A DNA stretch of 64,000 nt, taken from Branchiostoma floridae (Eukaryota > Chordata > Leptocardii > Amphioxiformes > Branchiostomatidae). Each line of letters starts with the position of its first letter. The stretch's first letter is position 1. Below are positions 1 to 12,800 of this stretch, piece by piece. Under the pieces are notes generated by a model. The model was not told the DNA's origin and made no database searches. It saw only the letters and a program-made list of their open reading frames with translations. Made by a program: the position numbers and the translations under genes. The DNA lies in contig NC_049979.1 of NCBI RefSeq assembly GCF_000003815.2, forward strand, positions 17,054,491-17,118,490, in the 5' to 3' direction.

Positions 1-1288
1 AATAACGCTGTCAGGTGGAATATATCAAAATTGACATGGGTCACATGCTGAATTTTTCCCGTAAGAAGACGACACTTAGGCGTCGTTCTTTTCATGTCAA
101 AGCACATCCTTACTTATAATGCAGTCCTTTATTTTCAGCATCGCTCAAAGTCTTGCCTGGATTGAGAATTGACCGTATTTTCGTATCAGTTTTAAGTACG
201 AAGTAAAAATTGCATTAAACAAATTGCCTGATGCACAATAATGATGACGACGACAGGTGTGGCTGTTCGTGCGGCAGATGGTATGAAGGGGTCGTTAGCA
301 TTGTAACAACTGTCAATTTCTGGTGTCTTTTTATACCAGGTGATTAGCATTGTCAGAGTTTGACATTTGGACATGGTAGATTATAGGGTTTGGAAAAGAC
401 CGGCATTTGAAGGACAAGTCAAGCTGACAGGTTGTTATGATCTTGTCGGCCCAAGTCTGAGAGTAATTTCTCCCCACTCACATCTCAGCACTAAACTGCT
501 GACCCTGGCTACAAACACGGCCCCGTAATAAAGCCAAAAGTACCAACTCCTGGCCAAACAGATTACTTACAGTTGGTTTTGTTTTAGTAAGGGCAGTAGC
601 GGCAAATTTCTAGCTCCATTAAGAATCGCCGCTTGACCCCAACTTGTCGGATCGGATCCGGAGTGATGCTATAGGGGACGTCGTGTCAAACACATCGAGT
701 TACAGGAAAGATTAAAGGCATCGTTTCGCCTCGGGAAAATCACTGACATATGTTTCGTTCTCCTCAAACAGGAGGAAATGGCACGTGTCCATGGGTGTTC
801 CTGCAGGAGGCATTTCACGAAAATATGAATCTTTCTATTTGTAAGAAAAGGTACGGATATGAAGGCAACTATCAACTTTGTATCATGCGCTTACAAACAT
901 CTACATGACGTGCATAATACAACAGACCATTAGGCAAGAAAACTCTTGTATAACGAAAGTCGAGGATGTATTCTTCGGTTTTCAGTTCAAGCACCGGCAG
1001 CGAGTTGTCACGATACAAGTGGATGCTGTTTTCCTCCTTCATCCGTCCCTAATGATGTTCTTCAACAGACTAACAGGCCCGTTCGCCCCTGCTGACGTAC
1101 ACGCTTTCATGTCTTACATTTGTTTTCGCTAAATCTTTTCAGCCCGACCGGAGATGTAACTCCACAGCATCCTGCTTCTGTACTCACGACATTCTACAAC
1201 AGTAGATGTAGGTGGAGCAGGAGTATATACACCTGCTAACGTTCTGACTAACGAGTCTAATTGCCTATTATGTCTTCCCTCTCTACAG
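1..1288 (+). other. Intron upstream of the ETS exon
   Basis: I looked for the usual ERF/ETV3 first coding exon (the start of the ETS domain, with an IQLWHF-type motif) and did not find it, so the first exon or exons lie to the left. The stretch ends in a good acceptor with a pyrimidine tract at 1271-1288. Short ORFs here have no recognisable content. Confidence 0.6.
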
Positions 1289-1431
1289 AAAGAAGAGTTT
1301 CGCGATGTAATCGCCTGGCAAGGCGACTACGGAGAGTTTGTCATCAAAGATCCGGACGAGGTGGCCCGCCTCTGGGGTATGCGCAAATGCAAACCCCACA
1401 TGAACTACGACAAGCTGAGCCGGGCGCTCAG
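1289..1431 (+). CDS. ERF: ERF/ETV3-like ETS repressor, internal exon (first part of ETS domain)
   Basis: This 143-nt exon encodes 47 residues running from [11 protein letters not shown] through [16 protein letters not shown] to [11 protein letters not shown]. These are the middle of the ETS winged-helix DNA-binding domain, including most of recognition helix 3. The wording matches the ERF/ETV3 subfamily more closely than ETS1, ELK or PU.1 types. The acceptor is CTCTACAG at 1281-1288 and the donor is CAG/GTAAGA at 1432. The exon starts in phase 0 and leaves AG, which pairs with the first G of the next exon to complete the Arg of SRALR. ETS proteins bind GGAA cores; ERF and ETV3 are ERK-controlled nuclear repressors (family knowledge). 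The N-terminal part of the domain is outside the window. Confidence 0.95.
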
Positions 1432-2629
1432 GTAAGAAACTGTCTACATGAAGTTTTTGAAAGAGAGGAATAACGGTGTTGACATGTCATGGATGTAAAA
1501 CAGGTCCTTGGCATCCAAGGACAACAGGAAGTACGCCTCCTCCTGAAGTCACCGCTCTCACATCTAGGACTAATTTACCAAATTGCTTTGTTTTTAAAAC
1601 AGTGCCAGGTAGATGAAAAAAACACTAAAATCTATTGTTAGACCATATTAAGCGTCCTAATTATCAGATGATGTGCAATTCTTTATATCAACATAGGCAT
1701 CTGTAATCAGATTTACGATCACATCGAAATAGTCGCGTCTAAAGTGTAGTAGCGAAATAGCAACATGTCCTCGGAGAGATAACGACTGGAATACTGAAAA
1801 TGTGTACCACATGTGAGAGAGATTTTTCTGGCGATATAAAGATCAGTTTTCATTGAAATACGATTTGATTGTTTGCTCTGCTCAAAGGTGAACTATATGA
1901 TTTTGCGGCGTTATGAAAGAGGGAATTTTATTATTTCTTTACTCCACGTCTTTCACGCATTCATTTTCACAAGTATTTTCCCGCTTTTGTTTATTTTTTT
2001 AATCAATTAGCTTATAGATCGCGCAGTTTAGGCAAATAAGTGCACTTGTGTTGTGCTAACCAGTTGTGCTGCCGCCTGGGAAATGCAACTTTCGATGGGG
2101 AAGTACTGATAGAAATGTGGATTTAAAAAAGGGAAAACATGCTACAGAAATATGATAGTAAATCTTTAAAGACAGATAAGGTGAATTCCTTCTGTGTATG
2201 GACACTACATTCTAAAACACTGTCTCGTGGTTTCACAAAAACAAGTGTTTTTACGTGCTCTCTAATTGGTCGCCGTCTTCCCACGCATCTAACATCAACG
2301 GAGAGAAATGCAAAGCGACAGCTTACCGCTGGCAAAAACAACTTCCTCGTATCGCTTAACCACCGTAATGGCCTTCTTTGTAACTTCAAAGTCTCTGCAT
2401 ATTTTCCAATTTTGAACTTAATTTCGCCCTAGCTAATGAAGACAAGACTTCTAATGAATGGTTGGCCCCGGGATGCTCTCCGTTATCAGTCAATTTGTCT
2501 CAGGAATGTTGTCAGCGATTTGAGTAATAGAGTCTTCTTGTGACTGTCAAAAGATATTAAAGATTTCTTGACTGATATATTTTGATACGTGACTGATGGA
2601 AAATGTTTTTCTTTCCCTATTTTCTACAG
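1432..2629 (+). other. Intron inside the ETS domain
   Basis: This is a GT-AG intron of 1198 bp that splits the ETS domain between the Leu-Arg and Tyr-Tyr-Tyr of recognition helix 3. The acceptor is TTTCTACAG at 2621-2629. The overlapping opposite-strand ORFs at 2123-2432 have no recognisable content. Confidence 0.9.
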
Positions 2630-4286
2630 GTATTACTACAACAAACGAATCTTGCATAAGACCAAAGGCAAGCGCTTTACCTACAAGTTTAACTTCAATA
2701 AGTTGATCTTGGTAAATTACCCCGTTCTGGATGTGGACTGCGGGTATTACGGTCCACATTTCCCGACTTGCGAGGCCGCCATGCAGTATCCTCGTCCGAT
2801 GCCTACCCTCCCGAGCAATGTCATGATGATGGACGGGGCGGCAGCGCCGATCCCACCGACGGCTCCCCAGGCTGTTCCCGCCCGCAGACCCCGCGGGTCC
2901 GTCAGCGACAGCAGCGAGGAGTCTGCCCCCGGAGACCATACTGCAGAAGATGGAGCCGCAGCTCATGCCCGGCTGCACTACAACCACACCATGTTGCAGG
3001 CACATATGTACGATCGACATCTTCAAATGCAAGAAGCTCAACAGCAGAGCATGTTCCGCCCCAATCACCGCCCTCCTTGCCTCATTCCAGAACCTCTCCG
3101 GCTTGGGCCTGCCTCAGATCCCATGGCCTTCCACCAGCTGCCTCGGGACCACGCCTTCCAAACACCCAAGATCCACTCCGAATCGCTGCCCTCGACGCCA
3201 TCGTCGCTGAGCGACTACTCCTCCTCCCCGCAGTGTTCCCCCATGTTCGACACCGCCAGCGGCACTCGCTTCAGCTTCAACTTCAACTTTAACGCAGGGT
3301 CACCGTTTGACAGGAAGCCACACCAAGACCTGCGCAGCGCCTTCACGACTCACGTCCGAGTGTCCAGCGTGGATGGAGAGGACAAAGCCAGACTCCAGGA
3401 AGTCTCCCCTGGACGCATCACGATCGACCCGACCAAGGATGGAAGGCGTGAGCGATCACCAGGAAGGATACCTGGTCTGCTGAGCCCGCCTAGACCGATG
3501 GAGAGGGTAAGGTCTAGAAGTCCGCAGAGATTCGTCCCAAAAGTGGTGAAGACCGAGGAAGAAGATGAGAAGTACACGAGGGGAAGCTCCTCCCAGTTCC
3601 TTGCGGTGCCTCGACTGCTGCCAATGGTTCGACGTCACTCAGTGGACGGCTGCATCACCAGTGAGAACAGCGAAGAAGGCGCGAGGGATCGCAGGCAGCG
3701 GTGGTCAGTGAGCGACATGCTGCCCGACACCGCCAAGGCAGTCGACCAAGAGAGTGCTCAGAACGACGAGGAGGGGAAGGACAAGTCCATACCGATCAAG
3801 CTGCGCTTCAAGAGAAAGTACAGTCAAAGCCAGGAGCAGCCTGAAGGGCAGGACGCCCCCGCCCCTGCAGCCGGGACCGCCCGAGTTGTTCGTCCATGGC
3901 TGGATGACGACGAGCGCGTGACGACGGTTCGGCCACGACCCCGCGCCTTCTCAACTCCCGCGGAACTCAGCAACCAAAACTCAAGCGCCGCCCAAGAAGA
4001 GAAACTACCGCCATCATCAACAGCGCCTTCGGCAGCGTCTTCAATGGGTGATCTTCGACGCGAAGGGTCTCACGAAGACTCTGTTCAGCAGGGGGATGCC
4101 GCCCGGCCCCGGGCGGACAGACGGAAGAACCCCCACCCTCTCCACGTACGTGTGAAGGTTGAACAAGAGGATGAACCCATCACACCCTCCAGTCGTAACC
4201 TAGCTCACCACGTCCGACACTACCAGCCACAAATCCTCATCAAGGAAGAACCCGAGGATCTAGACGACGTCTTCGCAAGTGAGTAA
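2630..4286 (+). CDS. ERF: ERF/ETV3-like ETS repressor, last coding exon (end of ETS domain and repressor tail)
   Basis: This exon encodes 551 residues plus stop. It opens with [20 protein letters not shown], the end of the ETS domain, and LVNYPVLDV as in ERF. Joined to the preceding exon, about 599 residues are visible, against roughly 550 for vertebrate ERF. Three further blocks look like ERF: RGSVSD (2892-2909), an FSF triplet (3270-3278) like the ERK-docking FSF reported for ERF, and KLRFKR (3798-3815). The tail is rich in Ser, Pro and SP/TP sites (for example [11 protein letters not shown]) and carries three sumoylation-type motifs: VKTE (3546-3557), VKVE (4152-4163) and IKEE (4239-4250), each followed by acidic residues. 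The expected role is transcriptional repression in the nucleus, with export on ERK phosphorylation. Whether it is ERF, ETV3 or the single pre-duplication orthologue cannot be decided here. The reading frame is intact; the stop is TAA. Confidence 0.95.
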
Positions 4287-7200
4287 CTGGTGGATTCAAA
4301 GAGACTTTCTGCCCACAGTGGCCAGTTTTCGTTTCACCAGAAGTACCTACACAAGACTGGAAATGCTCTACTGATACTTATCTGTGATAATGTGTAGAAG
4401 TATGCTGTATTGTGATATAAATGAAAGCATAATAGAGATGCATCTGTGTTGATGAGGTTTGAATAACATGTTTTGAAAAATGACAAAAAAATCATTCCAT
4501 ATTTCTGTCTTGGCACCAAATTTGACAGATGTGAAGAGAGGCAGAGTGTGTAACACAAATCTAGTCCTGGTTTTGTTTGTTGTTACTGCATGGAAAGTCG
4601 CGGATCAGATCCTGTGTAAGATTGACATGATATTATATCCCTGATTAGCTTACTTGGGGCCAAAGATGATGTATCTAGACCAGTGCCTCACGAGAACTAT
4701 ATATCTGTAAAAAGTACGTGTCCATTGTAATAAGTGAAGAAAACTGCAAGATGTAACAGAATCGCGCCATGTTTATGTTATGAAATGATATAATAGACGT
4801 ACCGTCCTTTACAGACAATAGCGTGTTCAGTACCATAGCCTGTAGAACCCTTTGATTTTGAAGCCGTGGCGGTTATCGCTGTCACAACCAGGAAACAAAC
4901 ATGGGCGTTCCCGCCTTCCTGCAGACCTGCCGTGTCCGTGGCACAAACAGTTGTAATGTTCTTACACAATGTAGTAATTGGGCATGATTTATTCATACCA
5001 GTTTTTGATTCCAATTTTTCTACCTGAACTACAGTTTGACGCCCTCAGGCACGGCCTTGCTATTTGATGCACGAAGATCTGCAGACAGGACATGTATCAA
5101 TTTTAGAGTGGGTGATTAGCTAAAAGCCTCTTCTGGCGGATGGGCGTGGATAGAGGAGCATGTATGTCCCGACTGTACATTTGACTTGTAAGTCCGACCA
5201 GATCTAGCATCCAAAAGAGCCGCTGTCCTAAAGTTTACGAGAGTTGCTTCAATATTGACCTAGCATTTCAGTCCGCGTCAACTGCCGATAACCCTGTATG
5301 ACGAAGTTGTAAATACGAAATTTTCTCAAAAACACATTAATGAAAGTGTCCAAAGATGTGGAGAAAGCAGGTAGAAGAAAATTGAGCAGCTTTCTTGCCC
5401 GAACCATTTGCAGGACCGTAACCCCGCATTACAGGATCATGTAGTTGACAGGTTCTGACCCTGGTGGCAGGAAAGGACAAAGTCAGACAGAAAGATGGCA
5501 ACCAGGAAATGGCCTTTTGATCCGACGATAAGCACTTTGCCGCGAAAGGCAGGCCCGTTATGGAGCCATCCCGAGTTGGTCGGAAATGTTATCCGCCGAT
5601 GATGTAGCGGTGATGGGGTCGTAATACCAAGACGAGGTCGTAAATGACTAAAATGGTGTGCTCGAATGTCCTGAACATTATCCAGTTGCAGAGGGCAACC
5701 TATTTGTACGGCTGGTTTATGGTATTTATCTCCAAATGCCCCCGCTCAATACGTAACATTGCATGGTGCCTTTCTACTCTTCACGCCTGTATTTGTACAA
5801 AGTTGGAAACGTAAGGAAATATTACCAAAAATGAATGTTGTTCTCAAAAGCAGAATTTCTATTTGTAGATGTTACTACAGAGGAATCTTCTCCATGTTTT
5901 ACTTTTAGTTCTTTTTTTTTTGGTAAGCCTGAATATCACAGGTACTTTGTTGTATTTACTCCAGAGAAATGATATGTATAGAGTCCTAAGTGATGGTCAA
6001 GGAAGGTTCTTGAACTGTTTTTCAAACTAACTCCGTTTGAAGGACCTTTCTGGATTCTATGACTATGTATGTGTAGAAATGGTTGGTTTTGTGGAGACTG
6101 TAGCCAGCAGAAGTGAAGTGGACCCGACCATTCTAGCCTTTTGATCATTTCACTAGGTTTCTCATTAGCGTATCTCACGCATGATACGAACCACGGAAAT
6201 AGACTGAAATGTTGATGTGTGTCTTTGAGCGGCACTCAAATGATTTTGGTATTGTAACAATTTATTTTGTATAAAAGGGGCTGAATCTTCCCCCCTCAAA
6301 CAGACGAATGGTCGTGTCCCATTGTAGAGTCCCACAATGATTGATGTGAATACATGTATGATTCCCTCTCGTGGTTCCTGTGCTTGTCGGTAAAAGTAAT
6401 GACAAAAGACGGCAAAGTTCGGCTCTATCCATAGGGCGATTGACAATCATGTTGTGTCGTAGACATGCACTTGTATCCAACAGACGCCCGCTTTGTAGCT
6501 GTATAACAACTAGGTCTATTTGCTTTTGTGTTTTATTTATAGAGGGAAGGAAAATATTTGAATGTATACCTTATACTGATGATGACTCCCTCAGGAAGGG
6601 AACTGAATACGTGGGTGAAATGTGGGTCAGTGATTTTATCTTTGTTGTGTAGGTTTTGAACATAGATCATTTAACTGATAATTTGTATGTATTTGCCACA
6701 ATAGAAACCTTGATTACAAAGCTTCCTTGTCGCATGAATTGCTCCGGGAGGGTTTATTTCAAAACATTTTGTCTTTTACCCCATCGGTAACTTAAGTCTC
6801 TACCTCATCTTTCTGCTATTCTAACAAAGTGTAACGACGAGTGATGGGTGCATATCGGTACGGCTAGATATCCAAATTTGTGTCACCATACTGTGGTTCA
6901 TACCTCTCTGGAAAATTCCGAGCAGATGTTCTCATTACAACAGGTCTTGGCGTTCTATAATTGCCCATATATCTGTCTATTATTCTAAAATGCAGCACAC
7001 CAACCCAGCAGTACTGTAACTAGCGTCATGACTCGTGGTGGCAATTTGTCCAAACTTTCCCCCACAAAGAATTATTTTTTTCTTCTACCTTTGTCGTGCG
7101 TGGAGGTCTAACTGGTTTAGAGTCCACTCAGTCGCATTACCTGAATAGTTAGGGATCATCCTAAAAGTTCAGAAATATCACCCACGGAGTATGATTCTGC

Positions 7201-7455
7201 GTCAAGGTTGCTGACAGACAGAGTTGCACGCTCAACATTTCAGACGATCCCAACCGTCCTTCAAAATTCAACGCTGATTAGTTTCGTTAGTGGTCAACAA
7301 CAGAACCCAATTTTCCGGTATATATGTGTGTATAAGATATATTGCATATATATATTTTTGCCTGTACATGTACAAACCCCTGTGCAATGTTGAAGACACA
7401 GACATTGACGAGGTTCTGCTTGTTTATTTTCAATAAAATTTGTCCGATAACGTAT
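4287..7455 (+). other. Probable 3' UTR of the ERF/ETV3-like gene
   Basis: No coding exon is recognisable after the stop. The first convincing AATAAA in the sense strand with a downstream GT/T-rich stretch is at 7432-7437, which would make a 3' UTR of about 3.1 kb. The small ORFs in this stretch have no family resemblance. The true polyadenylation site cannot be fixed without transcripts. Confidence 0.4.
7432..7437 (+). terminator. Candidate polyadenylation signal (AATAAA)
   Basis: AATAAA is followed within about 25-60 nt by TGTGG..TGTGCTTTATGTTTT, a GU/U-rich stretch expected downstream of a cleavage site. It is the first such pairing after the ETS gene stop. Confidence 0.4.
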
Positions 7456-7660
7456 ATCTATGTGGCTCCTGTGCTTTATGTTTTAAAGTCTACTTAGATG
7501 TTTTGGATAGGACTACTTAGGAGAAGTCACCTCCAAATTTTACCCTTAACATAAAGTTATCACCAACACTTACTACACAGCGGTCAAGATGAAGTCTCTA
7601 GGAACAGCCACTTAACTTAGCCTAGGTACTCCCTAATCTTATCAGCCATTCTATCCCTAA

Positions 7661-7740
7661 AGAAGATGGTAGGGCGAGGAAGTAATAAGTTCCCAACGAC
7701 AGAACTCAGTTGGTCTAGAAGAAGGTAGGGCGAGGAAGTA
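7661..7740. repeat. Pair of 24-bp direct repeats
   Basis: Two copies of a 24-bp word containing GGTAGGGCGAGGAAGTA lie at 7661-7684 and 7717-7740 with one mismatch. A 12-bp perfect palindrome CCACCATGGTGG follows at 7751-7762. Function is unknown. Confidence 0.6.
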
Positions 7741-8471
7741 GGCCGAGCGGCCACCATGGTGGCGGGACCTGGCCCTTACATAACGAAACAGCCAGTTAGA
7801 TACTGTTAAATCGTCAATAAATTTTTGACAATACGGTCATCTCAGTCATCATCCCGGAGTACTAAAAAGTTGTTCAGAGTGCCCCTTAACTAGGTAATTG
7901 ACTCTATAAACAGAAAAAACAGGTTAAGAATAAAGCAAGTATCGGTTTTATTGCCTCTATACACTGGTGAAATATAAACGCCCCATGCTAGTAAAAGCAA
8001 GCATGTTGTTTACAGTTAACGCACAGAGGAATTAGAACAATAACCACGTGTCGCTAGTGGAAACCATTGGATCTTATAGCGAAAATGATCTCGTTGTCAG
8101 AGAGATTTCTTCAAATAAACTGACGGACTGAAGTCCAAACTAGAAGATAAAAAATGGGTAAAAGTTACACTAAGAAATTGGGAGCTTATCCGTAACAGAA
8201 TACTTAAGTTTACCTTGTACCTATCCCGTGGTCTCTGATGTGGTTGCTATGGCGCCACGCTGGATTTTACTTCGTAGTCAGAAAAGATAAGTTCCACTTC
8301 GCCGTTGTACAAAATATCCAACTATCACTGTTGGAGATACAATTGTACTTCAAAAGGCTCTATACCTAACAGTGACCAGACAATGTACTCAGTGGACTCC
8401 TCCATACGCGTACGTCATCAGAAACTTTAGGCCAATCAGAGCGAACTAAGGGATTGCTGAACAGCACGGAA

Positions 8472-8483
8472 GGGGGGGGGGGG
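8472..8483 (+). repeat. Poly-G run
   Basis: A run of 12 G residues after GGAA; a simple repeat with no evident role. Confidence 0.8.
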
Positions 8484-9559
8484 TGATCTGTTAGGACCCA
8501 CTCACAGGAAATAGATTACTCCTTGTGACGCCATCGGATTTGTTGCATTTGTAAATATGACTAAAATAAGTCCCGAATACCAATGAATTTGACATTCACC
8601 GTTTTAGTTGCCAGCTAACAAAATTGTGTTTGACTCAACTTTGCAAAAGTAAAATCAAGAGAGCGTTCTTTTTATTGGTGAATTTGTGGTAGGCAAGACC
8701 GAGGGAGTCAGTTTCTGTTATCATTTACTCGCTGACACAAAGTTTTATGGCAATACTAATAGCATTGCTTTCGAATCTTTATCTGTGGTAATGATAGCCA
8801 CCATTAAACCCGGCCCACCTACGGTATCTCTGACTGTTATCGGCTGGGCGACTTCAACAAACGGGAATGATACTTTCCTCCGTGCTTGAAGGTCATCTGA
8901 AAGACCATTGTTGTTAACGGTCCGGCAGACCTGTACAGCACACCCTGGTGTCCGCTCTGATAGCCACTATCTTGTCCAAGCGACTATCAATGTGAGAAAA
9001 GTGCGCAGTGTAGAAAGCTCGCACATTTCATACTGAGGCCACACCGATTGTATTATATAGATGACTATGGGCATCCTAAAACGTATACGAGCATGCGAAG
9101 AAAAATGGTCACAAAAAGTCGTCTTTATTGTGAAATCTAAGTGGTCAGGAAGGTGGAACAAATGACTTAACACATAGAACATGTTCTATCAAACTACCAA
9201 AAATTCTTTATTTTGTCCTTTTAAATCCTTTACTGTGAATTTGCAAGGCCCACCAGTACATGAAGTCGCAAATGTTGGCGGGGGGGCGAGTTGATGCGCG
9301 CGGATGTCACCCATATAATCAAGCCAGTGTGGCCTTATCTTCCAGCTGATGTAAGGAGTAACCGTGCCATGTGGTTGTAGATGGACAGCATACCTGAACA
9401 ATGCTTGGATGGTTGTATTGATATTTGGTATATGAGAAAGTATTGATGAGACCTCGAACGATCAGATTTTCGTCACCCTAGCGGCTTGTAACGGGTCTAC
9501 TTTGGAACTTGTGGTTTTGATAACTCGATTTTTGTTTCTGATGTAGAGTCCACTCCGAA

Positions 9560-9800
9560 ACCAAGTGTAGACCTAAGAAACAGGTGCACTCAAGAAGACG
9601 TGTCTTTTTTTAAGACAGGTGTACGTGTATTTCTAGGAAACAGTTGTACTTCTAGCGGGCATGCGTGTTTCTAGGAGAGATGTGTGTTTCAAGGACAAGG
9701 GTGTTTCTAGGAAATAGGTGTACTCCCAGGAGACAGGTGTGGCCCAACGAGACAGGTGTGCTCCTTAGAGACAAGTGTTTGTTCCTAGAAAACAGATACG
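9560..9800 (+). repeat. Degenerate minisatellite with about 22-26-bp unit
   Basis: About nine imperfect copies of a unit built on CTAGGAAACAGGTGT (variants: AGAAACAGGTGCACT, AGGAAATAGGTGTACT, CAGGAGACAGGTGTGG, TAGAGACAAGTGTTTG) follow one another head to tail. Divergence between copies suggests an old array. Confidence 0.7.
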
Positions 9801-12800
9801 GAGATCCTACGGCCCGCCCCGTCACCTCCATCTCCAGCCACTCAGCGGACTTCTTGATCCGTAAAATACCAGGTTGGAGGGGTCAGCCGGACCTCTTCCC
9901 CAAACCCCGTCCATTCCCGCGACCTCTCGCGACCTTTCCCATTCCACCGTCGTCAGCGCTTCCCCCAGCCGCTCACCTTTTCCCGGGGTGCGCTGACTCG
10001 GAACGGAGCAATTTGGTCTTGTAACCTTTCCCGTCGTTAACCTTCCAACCTCGGGCATCACTCCGACATATCACGGACCCCCGAATGTAACATCCTAGCT
10101 GCGATAATCGTCCACATCACTCCTGACATATTGCCGTCCCTCCAAATTGAGAAGACCTTCATTTCTCAATGCCATTGATAGATATCGGGAACCTGCCGAC
10201 ATCGAGCATGTTAATTCCGGGAGGTCACGGAGCCAAGAGAGGTCACTTCTGAGAAGACTTTGAGCTGCGAGGTATAGATGGCAAATTTCCTTCCTCTTCT
10301 TTCGGACACAGTCTATCAGGTAAAAAAGTTTGATGACTTTCTGTTTACAATGCCTGCAGAAAGTTCAGAAGTACAAAAATGTCAGAAGAGAACAGACAAA
10401 TGCTCTCCGTCGGTAGGGACTAAAACGATTAAATGTACTTTACAAATTACAAATCAAATTGGAAGGCAATAAAGTTTTACTGCTGACATTCAAGCGAATC
10501 TAACTTTAATGACTTGGGTGGAAAGACCGTTAAAAGTCCAAAGGTGCGTCTGTCACGTCCTACTTTGACGCCCATCATTTTCCTCTCCTTCCCTTTACTT
10601 TTCTTCGTGAGAAAGCATGATTGTGGGTTGGGGGGACGCTATCGGAAGAAGCTCGCGCCGTCGCCATCAATTCTTAATAAAGTAATGACGACTTCACTTT
10701 GCCGAGGCTGGCTCAAGTTTCCGCGGCTTCCTCAGAAGTCAGGGATAATGGAGTTTGAAGCGATGGAAATATATGAAATTTCGCGTGGCAGAAAGAAGGA
10801 AATAATCCCGGCGCGCCTTGTTACATAATTCATCGCGGTGTGAGCTGGCTGGAGAGGCGGAAAACCCGGTGTTGGGTTCAGTCCTTGTCCGACTCATCGC
10901 GTGAGAGATCCTACCTACACTAATGTGATGTCTGGACAAAAAATCTTGCCGGTGTCACCGGTCATTAATTAAGTAGCGCCACGCACTTTGTTGGTGATCT
11001 TGATACGGCTGATTCGGCCTGTGGCTTGGTAAGGTCATCCTTCCCTCGCAAGGCTTTGAGCTGGACATGAGGTGATCCATCACTAGTGAATATCCCGCGC
11101 CCCGCCTGTCAGGCAGGCAGAGTGGCAGACTGGCAGAGAGATGAACAGGGTTGACCTTTCCACTACACGGAGGTTACTGTGATGTGCTGTAGGCCCGCCT
11201 CTCCACAGGAAAAACAATATGAACAAACATGGTAAAAACGGTCCTGCTAGAACATGTTCTACATGTAGAATGACAGGTATCAGATACAACTTGCGGAAAA
11301 GACTTGTCTCGCCTTTTTGCTTAACTTAACCAACGTTCCAACAAAGTTGGCTTCCACCATGGAATGTCTGTAAGGAGGTGATGGAGGATGAAGGACAAAG
11401 TGCTTAACATGTATGTCCCAGTAGCGAGTAAACAGGTACCAGAGCATCCAGGCAGTTCTTCCGTCTTACGGACAGGAATTCTGGCCGAATGTACGTACAG
11501 GACTTGAAGAAGGTAAACCTCTTTTCACTGAGGAAGACATTTTAAGTTCCACTTTGAGCCAGAACGACTAATCCTATGAGCCAGTGGTCTTGAGCATCAC
11601 ACAATGGGAAAAAGCTAGCAGCCACCTCTCTTCCTCTGGTTGTCAGGCTCATTCATTCAACACAACCTATCTATATATTTCTCTCTCGTCCATTGTTCTA
11701 CTAAACTGAATAGAATGGAAATAAAGCTGTACACGAACATGAAAAACCTTTAAGTTATTACATATCAAAATATTTCTATGACTACAGAGCTCAAATTGAC
11801 GAATCAGTAGGTCTTATGGTGGGCATTCAAGTCGTAGTTATGCTGTGCTCTAACGAAAATAGCAGCTGCTCAAGTTGTTTAATTGCTGACAGATATACAA
11901 CGCGCCTCGAATTCGACACACCGACTTCCCCCTCTCTGTCACTACATTTACAAGAAAAGTTTGTGCAGTTCACTCGGTCGTGTCGAGCGGCGTCCGGAGA
12001 AGGCAGTCTGCCCACTTGTTTGCTGACCTTTGGTCACATCCTCTTCACTCCGCATGACTTCTACGTCCGCCCAGTGAATTACGTAGAAAGGAAAAGCTTA
12101 CGAGGCCTCTCTATCTCGATTTCCATTAGACTAATCCACGGGCCAGAAGTCGCACGTGGCCCTAGCCTTAGTGCTGAAGATGCTTTCAAGTAAGGCGGAC
12201 CTGAGGGACCGGCACGCCACCCTCATATCCTCCCATCCATTCACATTTGCTCCTGTTAAGTGGACTTTTGTCCGGCCGGGCTCTGTCTGAAGGACAGTGA
12301 GAAAGTGCCAACCTCTCCAGGAAAGCAGGGGAAACGGGCTTTAATGGACATCAAGAGCACATTTTGGATTGATACAATCTAAGTGCAGTCAAAAAGTTTA
12401 AACATCAGGGGACTAAAGAAACGATGGCTACCAAGATAACACCCTCGGCATTTAGTCATACGTCGTACCGCCTATCCTAACCTACTCAAATTGAATATGG
12501 TTTTTTAGAAAGATTCTGAGAGACAAAGGTAGCCAGCGCCAACATACCAAGTGAGCATCAGACTTGACACTGGAGTGTGTGTTTCCGTGCATCCAGTAGA
12601 GCAGGTGAATATTGGTGTGCCTCTACTTCATACTCGCACGACCTCGCTGGTCGGGAGGTGACACTTTTACTCCCATTTACAGGTCATAGGTCACTTCAAG
12701 CAATGACCCTCCCACCTCTAGAGACCTACCTACTGGAAACTTATCCAAGAAGTTCAATTCAGTCTATTCAACATGTGCCAGTCGCGTTCCCCGCGGATTG

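Noticed and set aside
2547-3068. 173-codon - strand ORF overlapping the ETS gene
   Set aside because: It is a shadow of the GC-rich ERF/ETV3 exon; the + strand reading has an intact domain.
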